A stretch of 35,907 nucleotides of DNA, from positions 1-35,907 of the forward strand of contig JAHDDS010000020.1 in the NCBI GenBank assembly GCA_020629235.1. The letters run 5' to 3'. A model generated the notes under the pieces. The model saw only the letters and a list, made by a program, of their open reading frames with translations, had not been told where the DNA came from and searched no databases. How positions within the stretch are numbered: position 1 is the first letter of the stretch; the number at the start of each line of letters is the position of its first letter. Below, piece by piece: positions 8,316 to 16,859 of the stretch. This DNA comes from Planktomarina sp. (GTDB lineage Bacteria > Pseudomonadota > Alphaproteobacteria > Rhodobacterales > Rhodobacteraceae). The position numbers were made by a program, and so were the translations under genes.

Positions 8316-10865
8316 ATGCGCGCAGATGTTGACCAAACCATACACCTCAAAGACTACACCCCGTTTGGCTGGGATGTGGACAGCGTGGATTTGACCTTTC
8401 ACCTGCACCCGACCCAAACTCGGGTTCGATCAAAAGTGCGGTTCACCCCCAAACCCGGCCCGGCGCAGCGGTTTACCCTGCACGGCGAGGACCTGACGCT
8501 GATCACCGCCACCATTGACGGCGTGCCCGTTCAACCCAAAATCGACGGGCATCTGTTGACGTGCGATGTGCCCGAAGGCCCCTTCACGTGGGAAGCGGAT
8601 GTGGAAATCAATCCAGAGGCCAACACGGCCCTGTCCGGGCTTTATATGTCAAACGGCATGTACTGCACCCAGTGCGAGGCTGAAGGTTTTCGCCGCATCA
8701 CGTTCTACCCAGACCGGCCCGATGTGATGTCCACCTTCACGGTTCGGGTGGAAGGCGGCTTGCCGGTCTTGTTGTCGAACGGGAACCCCACAGGCGCAGG
8801 GGATGGCTGGGCGGAATGGCATGATCCGTGGCCCAAGCCCGCCTATTTATTCGCCCTTGTGGCGGGCGACTTGCACGCCCACCCAGGCCGCTTCAAAACC
8901 ATGTCTGGCCGCGACGTGGAATTGAACATTTACGTGCGTGACGGGGACCAGGACAAATGCGATTTCGCCATGGAAGCCCTGATCAAATCCATGACGTGGG
9001 ACGAAGAAGTCTATGGCCGTGAATACGACTTGGACGTGTTCAATATCGTGGCTGTGGATGACTTCAACATGGGGGCGATGGAAAACAAAGGCTTGAACAT
9101 TTTCAACTCTTCCGCCGTTCTGGCCAGCCCACAGACCGCCACAGATGCCAATTTCGAACGTATAGAGGCAATTATCGCGCACGAGTACTTTCACAACTGG
9201 ACCGGCAACCGCATCACATGTCGCGATTGGTTTCAACTGTGTTTGAAAGAAGGATTGACCGTTTTTCGCGACCAACAGTTCAGCGCAGATGTGCGGTCCG
9301 CACCCGTGCGCCGGATCGACGATGTGGCCATGCTGCGCGGGCGGCAGTTCCGCGAAGACAATGGCCCCCTGGCCCACCCCGTGCGGCCGGAAAGCTTTGT
9401 GGAGATCAACAATTTCTATACCGCCACGGTTTATGAAAAAGGGGCAGAGCTGATCCGCATGTTGCGCACCCTTGTCGGGGAAGATGCCTATGCCCAAGCG
9501 CTTGATCTGTATTTTGATCGCCACGATGGCCAGGCCTGCACCATTGAAGATTGGTTGGCCGTCTTCGAAGACACCACGGGCCGCGATTTGGCGCAGTTCA
9601 AACGGTGGTACGCCCAAGCGGGCACACCGCGCGTGAAGGTGCAGGAAGACTTTGCCGGCGGCACATATACCCTGACCCTGGCGCAATCGACGCCCCCCAC
9701 ACCGGGCCAGGACACCAAAGACCCGGTGGTTATTCCCTTTGCCTTCGGACTTCTGGATGATGCAGGCGCGGAAATTCACCCCACCCAGGTGGTGGAATTG
9801 ACCGAAGCCCAGCAGTCGTTCGCCGTGGATGGACTGGCGGGCAAACCCGTCCTGTCGCCCCTGCGCGGGTTTTCGGCCCCGGTGATCCTGGAACACGATG
9901 TGTCCGCGTCAGATCGGCTGCATCTGTTGCGCCATGACACGGACCCGTTCAACAGATGGGAAGCGGGTCGTCTGCTGGACCGTGACACGATGGTTGCGAT
10001 GATCGTCGATAACAAGGACCCCGACCCTGCGATTTTGACCGCGAAGGTTGATTTGGTGATGGATGAAAGCCTGGACCCCGCCTTCCGCGCCCATTGTCTG
10101 TCCTTGCCCAGCCAAGATGATTTGGCCCAGACCTTGTCAGATGCGGGCGCAACACCGGACCCGGTGCAAATCTATCTTGTGCAGCAGGCGATGTGGATGG
10201 CTTTGGCCAACACCGGCGGGGACGCGTGGCAAAGGTTGTACGATGCCCACCAAGTGACCGGGCCGTATAAACCCGACGCCGAGGATTGCGGTCACCGCGC
10301 CTTGGCTGGTGGCGCACTGGGATTGCTGTCGCGTTTGGATGCCTGTGCCCAAGCGGCACAGCAGTTTGAGAACGCCACCAACATGACAGACCAGATCGGC
10401 GCCTTGGCCCGTTTGGTGTGGTTCGGCAAAGGGGACGGTGCGCTTCAAGCGTTCTATGACCAATGGTCCCACGAACGCCTGGTGATCGACAAATGGTTCG
10501 GCCTGCAAGTCAGCCAATGCCCGCCAAACCAAGCCGCGGCGAAGGTGAAAAACCTTCTGCAACATTCTGATTTTAATTTGAAAAACCCAAATCGTGCGCG
10601 GGCTTTGCTGGGCAGTTTTGCCATGACCCCGGCGGCGTTTCACCAAGCGGATGGATCAGGATACGCACTGATGGCTGATCAACTGGGGCAGATCGACGCC
10701 ATCAACCCACAGCTGGCCGCACGGATGTGCACGATTTTTGAGACATGGAAGCGGTATGATGCAGACAGGCAAGGCATGATGCAGGAGGCCATGGCCAAAG
10801 TACGCGGGCGCGATGGCGTGTCGCGGGACGTGGCAGAAATGTTGGATCGGTTGCTCGGGGCTTGA
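8316..10865 (+). CDS. pepN: Aminopeptidase N (M1 family zinc metallopeptidase)
   Basis: Cytosolic zinc aminopeptidase that removes N-terminal residues from peptides in protein turnover. Its 849 aa are close to the alphaproteobacterial and enterobacterial PepN length. The exopeptidase signature GAMEN is near residue 253. The zinc motif HEYFHNW starts at about 289, with the third ligand Glu 19 residues downstream in [10 protein letters not shown]. The C-terminal third is the helical DUF3458 part found in bacterial PepN. ATG at 8316 with AGGTGA close upstream. Monocistronic by spacing; the gap to gatB is 83 bp and contains a palindromic repeat. Confidence 0.96.
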   Translation: MRADVDQTIHLKDYTPFGWDVDSVDLTFHLHPTQTRVRSKVRFTPKPGPAQRFTLHGEDLTLITATIDGVPVQPKIDGHLLTCDVPEGPFTWEADVEINPEANTALSGLYMSNGMYCTQCEAEGFRRITFYPDRPDVMSTFTVRVEGGLPVLLSNGNPTGAGDGWAEWHDPWPKPAYLFALVAGDLHAHPGRFKTMSGRDVELNIYVRDGDQDKCDFAMEALIKSMTWDEEVYGREYDLDVFNIVAVDDFNMGAMENKGLNIFNSSAVLASPQTATDANFERIEAIIAHEYFHNWTGNRITCRDWFQLCLKEGLTVFRDQQFSADVRSAPVRRIDDVAMLRGRQFREDNGPLAHPVRPESFVEINNFYTATVYEKGAELIRMLRTLVGEDAYAQALDLYFDRHDGQACTIEDWLAVFEDTTGRDLAQFKRWYAQAGTPRVKVQEDFAGGTYTLTLAQSTPPTPGQDTKDPVVIPFAFGLLDDAGAEIHPTQVVELTEAQQSFAVDGLAGKPVLSPLRGFSAPVILEHDVSASDRLHLLRHDTDPFNRWEAGRLLDRDTMVAMIVDNKDPDPAILTAKVDLVMDESLDPAFRAHCLSLPSQDDLAQTLSDAGATPDPVQIYLVQQAMWMALANTGGDAWQRLYDAHQVTGPYKPDAEDCGHRALAGGALGLLSRLDACAQAAQQFENATNMTDQIGALARLVWFGKGDGALQAFYDQWSHERLVIDKWFGLQVSQCPPNQAAAKVKNLLQHSDFNLKNPNRARALLGSFAMTPAAFHQADGSGYALMADQLGQIDAINPQLAARMCTIFETWKRYDADRQGMMQEAMAKVRGRDGVSRDVAEMLDRLLGA

Positions 10866-10870
10866 GCCAA

Positions 10871-10894
10871 TGGTGGGTTGCCACCCACCCTACG
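10871..10894. repeat. Short palindromic repeat, GGTGGGT/ACCCACC type, copy 1
   Basis: GGTGGGT (10872-10878), a 4-base loop and ACCCACC (10883-10889), followed by CTACG. The same unit occurs as an inverted pair at 35083-35140 with a 3-base loop. The stem lies just after pepN and in the gatB leader, with no U-run, so it is more likely a dispersed REP-like unit than a terminator. Confidence 0.6.
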
Positions 10895-10948
10895 CCACCG
10901 TATGCCACATCCCAAGAAACTGCGACCCACAGAATGAGGATAGACCCC

Positions 10949-12460
10949 ATGCTGGATTTGACCTTTGAAACCCCAAAACCCAAGGTGATCGCAGGCGCGA
11001 AGTCCGATTGGGAATTGGTGATCGGAATGGAAATCCACGCCCAGGTCAGCACCAATGCCAAGCTGTTTTCCGGCGCGTCCACCGCGTTTGGCGCGGAACC
11101 CAATGCCAACGTGGCGTTTGTGGACGCGGGCATGCCGGGGATGCTGCCTGTGATCAACGAAGAATGCGTGGCCCAAGCGGTGCGCACTGGGTTGGGGTTG
11201 AAGGCAGAGATCAATTTGTTTTCCGCCTTTGATCGTAAGAATTACTTCTATCCCGATTTGCCCCAAGGATATCAAATCAGCCAACTGTATCACCCCATCG
11301 TGGGGGAAGGCGAAGTGTTGGTGGAACTGGGCGATGGGACCGCGCGGACTGTGCGCATCGAACGCATTCACCTGGAACAGGATGCGGGCAAATCTGTGCA
11401 CGACATGGACCCCAATATGTCCTTTGTGGATCTGAACCGCACAGGCGTGGCCTTGATGGAAATCGTCTCGCGCCCTGATATTCGCGGGCCCGAAGAAGCC
11501 GCAGCCTATGTCACCAAGCTGCGCCAGATCATGCGGTATTTGGGCACGTGTGACGGCAATATGCAAAACGGCAATATCCGGGCAGACGTGAACGTGTCCG
11601 TGTGCAAGCCCGGCGCGTATGAAAAATTCCTGGACACCGGCGACTTTGGCCACCTGGGCACCCGGCGCGAAATCAAGAACATGAACTCGCTGCGGTTCAT
11701 TCAAGCCGCCATCATGACCGAAGCCCGGTACCAAATCGGACTGCTGGAAGACGGCAAGGACGTCGTGCAGGAAACTGTTCTGTATGACGTGGACAAAGAC
11801 GAAACCCGGTCCATGCGATCCAAAGAAGAAGCCCATGATTACCGCTACTTCCCCTGCCCTGATTTGTTGCCGCTGGAAATTGAACAGGCGTGGGTCGATG
11901 ACATCGCCGCCGGATTGCCAGAATTGCCGGACGCCAAGAAAACCCGTTTCATCGCCGACTTCGGCCTGTCGGATTACGACGCCAGCGTTTTGACGGCAGA
12001 CACGGACAATGCAGCGTTTTTTGAGGCTGTGGCTGACGGGCGCGACGGTAAGATGGCCGCAAACTGGGTGATCAACGACCTGTTCGGGCGGCTGAAAAAA
12101 GATGACAAAGACATCACCGACAGCCCCATGTCCGCCGCCCAATTGGGGGGAATCATCGACCTGATCGCATCGGACGCCATTTCCGGCAAGATCGCGAAAG
12201 ACGTGTTCGAAATCGCCTATACCACGGGCCGCGACCCGGCCGAGGTGGTGGAAACCGAAGGCCTAAAGCAAGTGACTGACACCGGCGCGATCGAAGCCGC
12301 CTTGGACCAAGTCATCGCCGACAACCCAGCCCAGGTGGAAAAAGCCAAAGCCAACCCCAAACTGGCGGGTTGGTTCGTGGGCCAGGTGATGAAAGCCACC
12401 GGCGGCAAGGCGAACCCCAAGGCGGTGAACGAATTGGTGGCCAAGAAGTTGGGCGGTTAA
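10949..12460 (+). CDS. gatB: Aspartyl/glutamyl-tRNA(Asn/Gln) amidotransferase subunit B
   Basis: tRNA-binding kinase subunit of the GatCAB complex, which converts misacylated Glu-tRNA(Gln) and Asp-tRNA(Asn) to the amidated forms. 503 aa, the usual length. Motifs seen are [63 protein letters not shown] and [12 protein letters not shown]. These are followed by the helical and YqeY-like tail domain ending [11 protein letters not shown]. The start chosen is the ATG at 10949 ([12 protein letters not shown]) with GAGGA upstream; the open frame upstream crosses the palindromic repeat and is not coding. gatC and gatA are not in the window. The stop overlaps the stop of the LysR remnant on the other strand (TTAA). 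Confidence 0.97.
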   Translation: MLDLTFETPKPKVIAGAKSDWELVIGMEIHAQVSTNAKLFSGASTAFGAEPNANVAFVDAGMPGMLPVINEECVAQAVRTGLGLKAEINLFSAFDRKNYFYPDLPQGYQISQLYHPIVGEGEVLVELGDGTARTVRIERIHLEQDAGKSVHDMDPNMSFVDLNRTGVALMEIVSRPDIRGPEEAAAYVTKLRQIMRYLGTCDGNMQNGNIRADVNVSVCKPGAYEKFLDTGDFGHLGTRREIKNMNSLRFIQAAIMTEARYQIGLLEDGKDVVQETVLYDVDKDETRSMRSKEEAHDYRYFPCPDLLPLEIEQAWVDDIAAGLPELPDAKKTRFIADFGLSDYDASVLTADTDNAAFFEAVADGRDGKMAANWVINDLFGRLKKDDKDITDSPMSAAQLGGIIDLIASDAISGKIAKDVFEIAYTTGRDPAEVVETEGLKQVTDTGAIEAALDQVIADNPAQVEKAKANPKLAGWFVGQVMKATGGKANPKAVNELVAKKLGG

Positions 12461-12660
12461 GCGCCCGCCACCCATTTCTTCAAGCCATCGCCTATGTGGG
12501 AATAAACGGCCCGCACGGGTGCTGCGTTTTTCAACGCGGCATGCATCAAAAGATTCATCGTCAAAGGCGGCAATTTCAAGTCCGGCATCAAGTGCACCAC
12601 GCCGGGAATGCGTTGGGCCACTTGCGCCATGGCTTGGGCATTGGGCAGCATGGCATCCGC
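12457..12660 (-). pseudogene. C-terminal remnant of a LysR-family transcriptional regulator
   Basis: About 60 codons on the minus strand end in PDLKLPPLTMNLLMH followed by NAAPVRAVYSHIGDGLKKW. This resembles the end of a LysR effector-binding domain, where PLWLLMH-like and VRAVxDFI-like motifs close the protein. The natural stop is intact and overlaps the gatB stop, so the 3' end is ancestral. The helix-turn-helix and most of the effector domain (about 230 residues) are missing. Upstream on this strand the sequence soon becomes the antisense of the epimerase remnant. The best reading is a deletion that removed the 5' parts of a divergent LysR/epimerase pair. Confidence 0.65.
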
Positions 12661-12689
12661 TGCGGGCGTCGGCAAAGCCCCGGTGCGCC

Positions 12690-13310
12690 CTGGGCTGCGA
12701 TGTGATTGTAAATGCCTGGAACCCACCCAATTACCACAACTGGGCGGGTCTCTTGCCCAGAATGACCCAACAGGTGATCGGCGCGGCTTTGGTCAGCGGG
12801 GCACGGGTGGTGTTGCCAGGCAACGTCTATAACTTCGGGGCGCAACTTGGTCCTTGGTCACACAAAACGCCCCAAACCCCCTGCACCCGCAAAGGCCAAA
12901 TCCGCAAAGACATTGAGATCATGTACAAAACGGCTGGCGTTCGTACATTGATTTTACGGGCTGGGGATTTTGTGGCGTCTGACGGGCCAGCCAACGTCAT
13001 CGGAAAGTTGATGTTGAAAGACTTCCCCAAAGGCCGGATCACAACGTTGGGGGATCCGGATGCAATCCGGGCCCACGCGTATTTGCCGGACTGGGCCCGC
13101 GCGGTTGTGGCGTTGCTGAACCAAGCAGACACATTGCCCGATTTTGCCAATGTCAGCTTTCCCGGGCCACACCTTTTCCACCAATGAACTGAAATCTGAA
13201 TTGGAGCGCGACCAAGGGCCGCTAAAACTCAGCCACTTTCCTTGGTGGACCATGACATTGGCTGCCCCGTTTTGGGAATTGGCCCGGGGCTTGGCGACCC
13301 TTTGGGCGGA
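12690..13310 (+). pseudogene. Decayed NAD(P)-dependent epimerase/dehydratase family gene
   Basis: The core of an extended SDR/epimerase is visible from CDVIVNAWNPPNYHNW through RVVLPGNVYNFG, CTRKGQIRKDIE and TLILRAGDF to HAYLPDWARAVVALL. About 60-70 N-terminal residues, including the Gly-rich cofactor loop, are absent. At 13158-13167 (TTTCCCGGGC) the reading frame shifts by one base. The original frame stops at 13187, while homology continues in the next frame as PGHTFSTNELKSELE and FPWWTMTLAAPFWELARGL. Resemblance fades near 13310, so the C-terminus is also missing just before the bolA stop. Three independent defects make this a pseudogene even if the one-base shift were a sequencing error. 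Confidence 0.75.
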
Positions 13311-13334
13311 TGTACTTGACCGATGGGTGGGCGG

Positions 13335-13598
13335 TTATGCGATGTCGATATCCAGCGCCAGGGCGTGAATGGTGCCCATGATATCCGCCCCCAGGGCTTT
13401 GTGCACAGCGCGATGGCGGTTGATGCGCGATTGGCCGTCGAAGGCAGCACTTCTGATGCGCACTTCCCAATGGCTTTCGCCCCCTTCTTGAAATCCGGCG
13501 TGGCCGCGGTGCCCTTCTGACACGTCTTGCACCGACAATTCCGTGGGGGCAAAGGCCTGCGTCAACGCGTCTTCCATCCTTGCCTGCATGTGCGCCAT
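13335..13598 (-). CDS. BolA family protein
   Basis: An 87-aa BolA-like protein: DALTQAFAPTELSVQDVSEGHRGH, SHWEVRIRSAAFDGQSRINRHRAVHKALG. The class II-KH-like fold, the conserved RxxxHRxV segment and the invariant histidine in RHRAVH are visible. BolA proteins pair with monothiol glutaredoxins and take part in Fe-S cluster trafficking and iron sensing. ATG at 13598, preceded by AAGGGG. Divergent from the J-domain gene across 78 bp. From memory, bolA and this J-domain gene usually sit next to cobS-cobT in Rhodobacterales and Rhizobiales; here another block is interposed. Confidence 0.92.
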   Translation of the reverse strand: MAHMQARMEDALTQAFAPTELSVQDVSEGHRGHAGFQEGGESHWEVRIRSAAFDGQSRINRHRAVHKALGADIMGTIHALALDIDIA

Positions 13599-13676
13599 TT
13601 TTTACCCCTTTGCCCCTTTATTCCTGTGACCCAGGCTGTACATTATCACGTCCGAGTCGAGCAAGAGGACGCAGCA

Positions 13677-14306
13677 ATGGCCAAAGACGATCCCTTCGGA
13701 TTTGATATCTCCGTCTCTTCTGCCAAGAAGAAAAACCCCCGCGGTCGGCGGGGTATGTCCGGTGAATTCGAAACCTCGACCCGCAAATGCGAACACAAAG
13801 GCTGCACCGAAGCGGGCAAATACCGCGCGCCAAAATCGCCCGACATCTTGGATGACTTTTTCTGGTTCTGCAAAGACCACGTGCGCGAATATAATTTGAA
13901 ATGGAACTTCTTTGACGGATCGACCGAAGAAGAAATGAACGCCCAAATGGACAGCGACCGGGTGTGGGAACGCGAAACCAAACCCTTTGGCAAACCCACC
14001 GAAGAACAGCGCGCTTGGGCCAGGTTGGGGGTGGACGATCCGCATCAGGTTTTGGGGGCCAACGCCACGCAGAACCCAGGCAAATCCATCACCGGCACCC
14101 GCAAATTGCCCGCCACAGAACGCCGCGCCGTTGAAATCTTGGAAGCCAAGGACCACTGGACGAAGGCGGAAATTCGCAAGAGTTACAAGGCCTTGATCAA
14201 GGTTCTTCACCCTGACATGAACGGCGGCGACCGGTCGGACGAAGAAAAGCTGCAAGAAGTTGTGTGGGCTTGGGACCAAATCAAAGACAGCCGCAGTTTT
14301 CACTGA
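13677..14306 (+). CDS. J-domain (DnaJ-like) protein with N-terminal cysteine region
   Basis: A 209-aa protein with a C-terminal J domain (about 155-209) whose HPD motif is at 178-180 (KVLHPDMNGGD). The J domain stimulates the ATPase of a DnaK-type chaperone. The N-terminal half is not that of canonical DnaJ: it contains Cys38, Cys43, Cys65 and His68 (CEHKGC...FFWFCKDH), a possible metal site. ATG at 13677 with AGAGGA upstream; the frame is open back to 13527, but that stretch overlaps bolA antisense and is rejected. Client and role are unknown. Conserved synteny with bolA and cobST is family knowledge, not proof of function. Confidence 0.9.
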   Translation: MAKDDPFGFDISVSSAKKKNPRGRRGMSGEFETSTRKCEHKGCTEAGKYRAPKSPDILDDFFWFCKDHVREYNLKWNFFDGSTEEEMNAQMDSDRVWERETKPFGKPTEEQRAWARLGVDDPHQVLGANATQNPGKSITGTRKLPATERRAVEILEAKDHWTKAEIRKSYKALIKVLHPDMNGGDRSDEEKLQEVVWAWDQIKDSRSFH

Positions 14307-14314
14307 CGGCTGTC
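14286..14314 (+). terminator. Hairpin at the end of the J-domain gene
   Basis: GACAGCCG (14286-14293) and CGGCTGTC (14307-14314) form a perfect 8-bp stem whose loop contains the TGA stop. Only a weak T-containing tract follows (GAAGTCTTTC), so it may be a transcript-end or stabilising hairpin rather than an efficient intrinsic terminator. Confidence 0.4.
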
Positions 14315-14354
14315 GAAGTCTTTCAGAACTTGACGAAAATCCGTGTGGGCCGTT

Positions 14355-14813
14355 TTAGGCGGCTTTGAACACCAGGCTGACCCCGTTCAAGCAGTGGCGC
14401 TTGCCCGTGGGTTGTGGCCCGTCGTTGAAGATGTGGCCGAAGTGACTGCCGCAACGGCGGCAATGACATTCCGTGCGGGTGGCGAATAACTTGTTGTCTT
14501 CCTTGGTGCCGATGGCATTGCGCAAAGATTTGTAAAACGACGGCCAGCCTGTGCCGCTGTCATATTTGTGCTTGGAAGAATAGACCGCCAAGTCGCAGCC
14601 CCGGCAATGATAGGTGCCTTTGGCATAGATCTTGTCCAATGGCGATGTGAAGGGGCGTTCGGTTTTTTCCTGGCGCATGACGGCAAATTCAGTGGGTGTC
14701 AGCATGGCCCGCCATTCTGCTTGCGTCCGCGTGACCTCAAAAGTCCCTTCGCCCCAAACGGGCGTGACGGCTGTGCTGGCCAATGCGGCCCCAATGAATG
14801 TTCTGCGTTTCAT
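14355..14813 (-). CDS. msrB: Peptide-methionine (R)-S-oxide reductase, Tat-exported
   Basis: Reduces methionine-R-sulfoxide in oxidised proteins. 152 aa. The N-terminus MKRRTFIGAALASTAVTPVWG is a twin-arginine signal, so the enzyme acts in the periplasm. The MsrB fold follows: zinc pairs Cys70/Cys73 (CRGC) and Cys118/Cys121 (CRRC), YDSGTGWPSF, and catalytic Cys141 in GKRHCLNGVSL. Last gene of the minus-strand block with the fasciclin, anti-sigma and ECF genes. A strong hairpin lies between it and the fasciclin gene, so expression as one operon is possible but may be attenuated. Its company points to repair of oxidised envelope proteins. Confidence 0.93.
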   Translation of the reverse strand: MKRRTFIGAALASTAVTPVWGEGTFEVTRTQAEWRAMLTPTEFAVMRQEKTERPFTSPLDKIYAKGTYHCRGCDLAVYSSKHKYDSGTGWPSFYKSLRNAIGTKEDNKLFATRTECHCRRCGSHFGHIFNDGPQPTGKRHCLNGVSLVFKAA

Positions 14814-14839
14814 GCGTGTCTTTCCTTATTATTGTTGTG

Positions 14840-14877
14840 CGAAATGGCTGTTCCGCGTCTCCCATCGCGGAACAGCC
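14840..14877 (-). terminator. Strong hairpin downstream of the fasciclin gene
   Basis: GGCTGTTCCGCG (14846-14857), an 8-base loop and CGCGGAACAGCC (14866-14877) give a perfect 12-bp stem. On the minus strand it lies 17 bp after the fasciclin stop and is followed by ATTTCGC, a weak U-tract. Likely a partial terminator or RNA 3'-end protector before msrB. Confidence 0.6.
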
Positions 14878-14894
14878 CCATGGGTCAGATCAGC

Positions 14895-15461
14895 TTACTT
14901 CGGCAGCAAAACCTTGTTGACCACATGGATCACGCCGTTGGACTGGTTCACATCAGCAATGGTAACCTTGGCGGCGTTTCCGCTTTCGTCATAGATATAC
15001 AGGTTTTTGCCCCGGACTTGAGCCGAAAGCGCGTCACCTGACAAAGTTTTGAGGTGAACGAAACCGTCAGAGGATGCTTTGGCTTGGCGCATCAGGTCCG
15101 CACCCGACAGTTTGCCAGCCACAACGTGGGCTGTCAGAACTTTGGTCAGTGTGCCTTTGTTTTCTGGCAGCAGCAGGGTTTCAACCGTGCCGTCTGGCAG
15201 GGCAGCGAACGCTGCGTTCACCGGGGCAAATACGGTGAAGGGGCCTGGGCCCTGCAGCGCGTCCACCAGACCTGCGGCCTGAACGGCAGCCACCAACGTG
15301 GTGTGGTCTTTGGAATTCACGGCGTTTTCAACGATGTTTTTTTCTTCGAACATCGGGGCCCCGCCCACCATTGGGTTGCCGGTTTCAGAGTGCGACGCAG
15401 CGGTCACAAAGCTGGCAGACATAGCGAGGGTGGCGACGGTGGCGATGGTCTTGAAATTCAT
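14895..15461 (-). CDS. Secreted fasciclin (FAS1) domain protein
   Basis: A 188-aa protein with a Sec signal peptide (MNFKTIATVATLAMSASFVTA) and one FAS1 domain at about 45-185. The H1 block is FTVFAPVNAAFAALPDG and the H2 end is SNGVIHVVNKVLLPK. FAS1 domains mediate adhesion or act as stable extracellular/periplasmic binding modules; the ligand here is unknown. A strong AAGGAGAA ribosome site precedes the ATG. It follows the anti-sigma gene by 90 bp, a gap with two small inverted repeats that could hold its own promoter. In Mycobacterium tuberculosis, fasciclin proteins MPT70/MPT83 are the main targets of the SigK/RskA pair, so regulation by the adjacent ECF sigma factor is a reasonable inference. 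Confidence 0.93.
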   Translation of the reverse strand: MNFKTIATVATLAMSASFVTAASHSETGNPMVGGAPMFEEKNIVENAVNSKDHTTLVAAVQAAGLVDALQGPGPFTVFAPVNAAFAALPDGTVETLLLPENKGTLTKVLTAHVVAGKLSGADLMRQAKASSDGFVHLKTLSGDALSAQVRGKNLYIYDESGNAAKVTIADVNQSNGVIHVVNKVLLPK

Positions 15462-15482
15462 TCTGGCTTCTCCTTAAGAATG

Positions 15483-15525
15483 CCAAGCTGTTCTGCTTGG
15501 TCCCTCGAAGCCACGGGACATCCCG
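15483..15525 (-). promoter_or_regulatory. Inverted repeats in the fasciclin gene leader
   Basis: CCAAGC (15483-15488) with GCTTGG (15495-15500) forms a small hairpin just upstream of the ribosome site. CGGGACATCCCG (15514-15525) is a near-perfect palindrome further upstream, next to an A/T tract. Either could belong to an ECF-type promoter/leader. I cannot match a known ECF consensus with confidence. Confidence 0.35.
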
Positions 15526-15551
15526 AAAAAGAGTTTCAAGAAAATTTAGAT

Positions 15552-16187
15552 TTATGCTGCGTCCAAGGAAACAACGGCAATGGGGCTTGTGGTGGGGACA
15601 CCATTGGGCGACCCGCCCTGGGCTTCCACAGTCACAGCCAAAACGGCGCCAGGCAGGGCGATGCCAGCGGGCAAGATCACGGGCCCATCTTTAAGCACAC
15701 CCAAAGAAATGGGCGCTTGGCCTGCCGGGATAATCCACAGTTCATGGTCTTTGCCGTCGGGCGCTTGGGACGTGGCCACAGCGACGCGCACGGTGCGGTC
15801 GTCAGCGAAGACATCTGCTTCGACGTCCAGGTTGTCCGCCGTCATTTGTACGGAATAATCTGCCGACGACGGCAAAAATTGCACCCCAACGGTCACAAGC
15901 ACCGCCAAGGCCGCAACACCCGTGCCCAAAACAACGAACCCGCGCAGCTTGTCCCACAGTGTTTCGGGGGGACCAAACAGGTGCATGTCCACCGCCGACT
16001 TAATCCCATCGGGTGCGGGCAATGGATCCGCTTCCAGCACGGCCAGGTCATCCGCCCAGGCAGCATAAAGGGCGCGCAAATCGGGTTCGCGGGTCAAGCG
16101 GTCTTCGAACACGCGTGCCTCGGCCCCTTGCAAAAGCCCCATGGCGTATTCGCCCGCCAAAGCTGCATCGTTGTTTGGGTCTGCCAT
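15552..16187 (-). CDS. RskA-like membrane anti-sigma factor
   Basis: A 211-aa protein. The N-terminal cytoplasmic sigma-binding region begins [19 protein letters not shown], the motif shared by the RskA group, and has no HxxxCxxC zinc site. One transmembrane segment lies at about 83-105 (FVVLGTGVAALAVLVTVGVQF) and is followed by a periplasmic RskA domain of about 100 residues (DHELWIIPAGQAPISLGVL, VTVEAQGGSPNG). It holds the ECF sigma factor at the membrane until a signal triggers release. The start ATG at 16187 overlaps the sigma gene stop by one base (TAATG), so the two are translationally coupled; a longer upstream frame to 16232 is rejected for that reason. Confidence 0.9.
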   Translation of the reverse strand: MADPNNDAALAGEYAMGLLQGAEARVFEDRLTREPDLRALYAAWADDLAVLEADPLPAPDGIKSAVDMHLFGPPETLWDKLRGFVVLGTGVAALAVLVTVGVQFLPSSADYSVQMTADNLDVEADVFADDRTVRVAVATSQAPDGKDHELWIIPAGQAPISLGVLKDGPVILPAGIALPGAVLAVTVEAQGGSPNGVPTTSPIAVVSLDAA

Positions 16188-16777
16188 TATGACAAACACT
16201 CCCTCAGCGCGATCAGACTGCGGCGCAGCCAAGTTCGCATAGTGTTCAGCGGAACGCCGTAGATTTCGGCCAATTCCGCATAGGTGTACGCCTCTATATA
16301 GGCTTGCTTGACCGCCGCCGCATGATCAGCGGGCAGCTTGGCCAAGCACGCATCCAACCGGGTACGATTGTCTGCGTTTATGGCGGCATCTTCAGGGCCT
16401 GGTCCCGGATCGGGCAAAACATCTGGCACTTCCAATGTGTCAGGTTTGCGCTTGCGCTTGCGATCGATGGCAATGTTGCGCGCCACCGTGATCAGCCAGG
16501 TCATGGGACTTAATCCATTCACCTTGTAAGACGCGGCTTTGTTCCAAATCCGGACGTATGTTTCTTGCAAAGCCTCCTCTGCTTCAGGCCTGTCATTTAA
16601 GATACGAAGGGACACCCCAAAAAGTTTCGCACTTGTTGCAGAATAAAGTGCGTCGAAAGCAACGCGGTCCCCCAGGGCCACGCGCGCGATCATGTCTTCG
16701 ATGTCGGCCAGATCTGTCAGCGCACTTTCCCCCACGCGATGGGGGCAGTTTACCTGGGCGAAATTTCCAAGCAACAC
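16187..16777 (-). CDS. ECF-family RNA polymerase sigma factor (SigK-like context)
   Basis: Two-domain sigma-70 factor, up to 196 aa. Region 2 is about 30-105 ([58 protein letters not shown]). Region 4 is about 140-195 ([41 protein letters not shown]). Coupled downstream to an RskA-type anti-sigma factor. The start is uncertain: GTG at 16777 is the longest form with poor ribosome-site support; an internal GTG at 16735 ([15 protein letters not shown]) gives a length nearer to relatives. Divergent from cobS. Homology to sigma factors is secure; subgroup and promoter specificity are not determined. Confidence 0.9.
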   Translation of the reverse strand: MLLGNFAQVNCPHRVGESALTDLADIEDMIARVALGDRVAFDALYSATSAKLFGVSLRILNDRPEAEEALQETYVRIWNKAASYKVNGLSPMTWLITVARNIAIDRKRKRKPDTLEVPDVLPDPGPGPEDAAINADNRTRLDACLAKLPADHAAAVKQAYIEAYTYAELAEIYGVPLNTMRTWLRRSLIALRECLS

Positions 16778-16859
16778 TTTATCGCCCCGGCCTTCCCCTT
16801 GCCCCGCCCTGCATTATGTTGCACCACGCGCGGGAGCGTGCCTGACTCGGAGAATTGCA

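Noticed and set aside
13158-13167. Frame shift in the epimerase explained as a sequencing error
   Set aside because: Possible for the single-base shift, which lies in short homopolymer runs, but the gene also lacks both ends, so it is a pseudogene regardless.
16778-16859. Possible B12 riboswitch before cobS
   Set aside because: Only 82 bp with one small hairpin; none of the conserved B12-box sequence is seen, and the space is too short for the aptamer.
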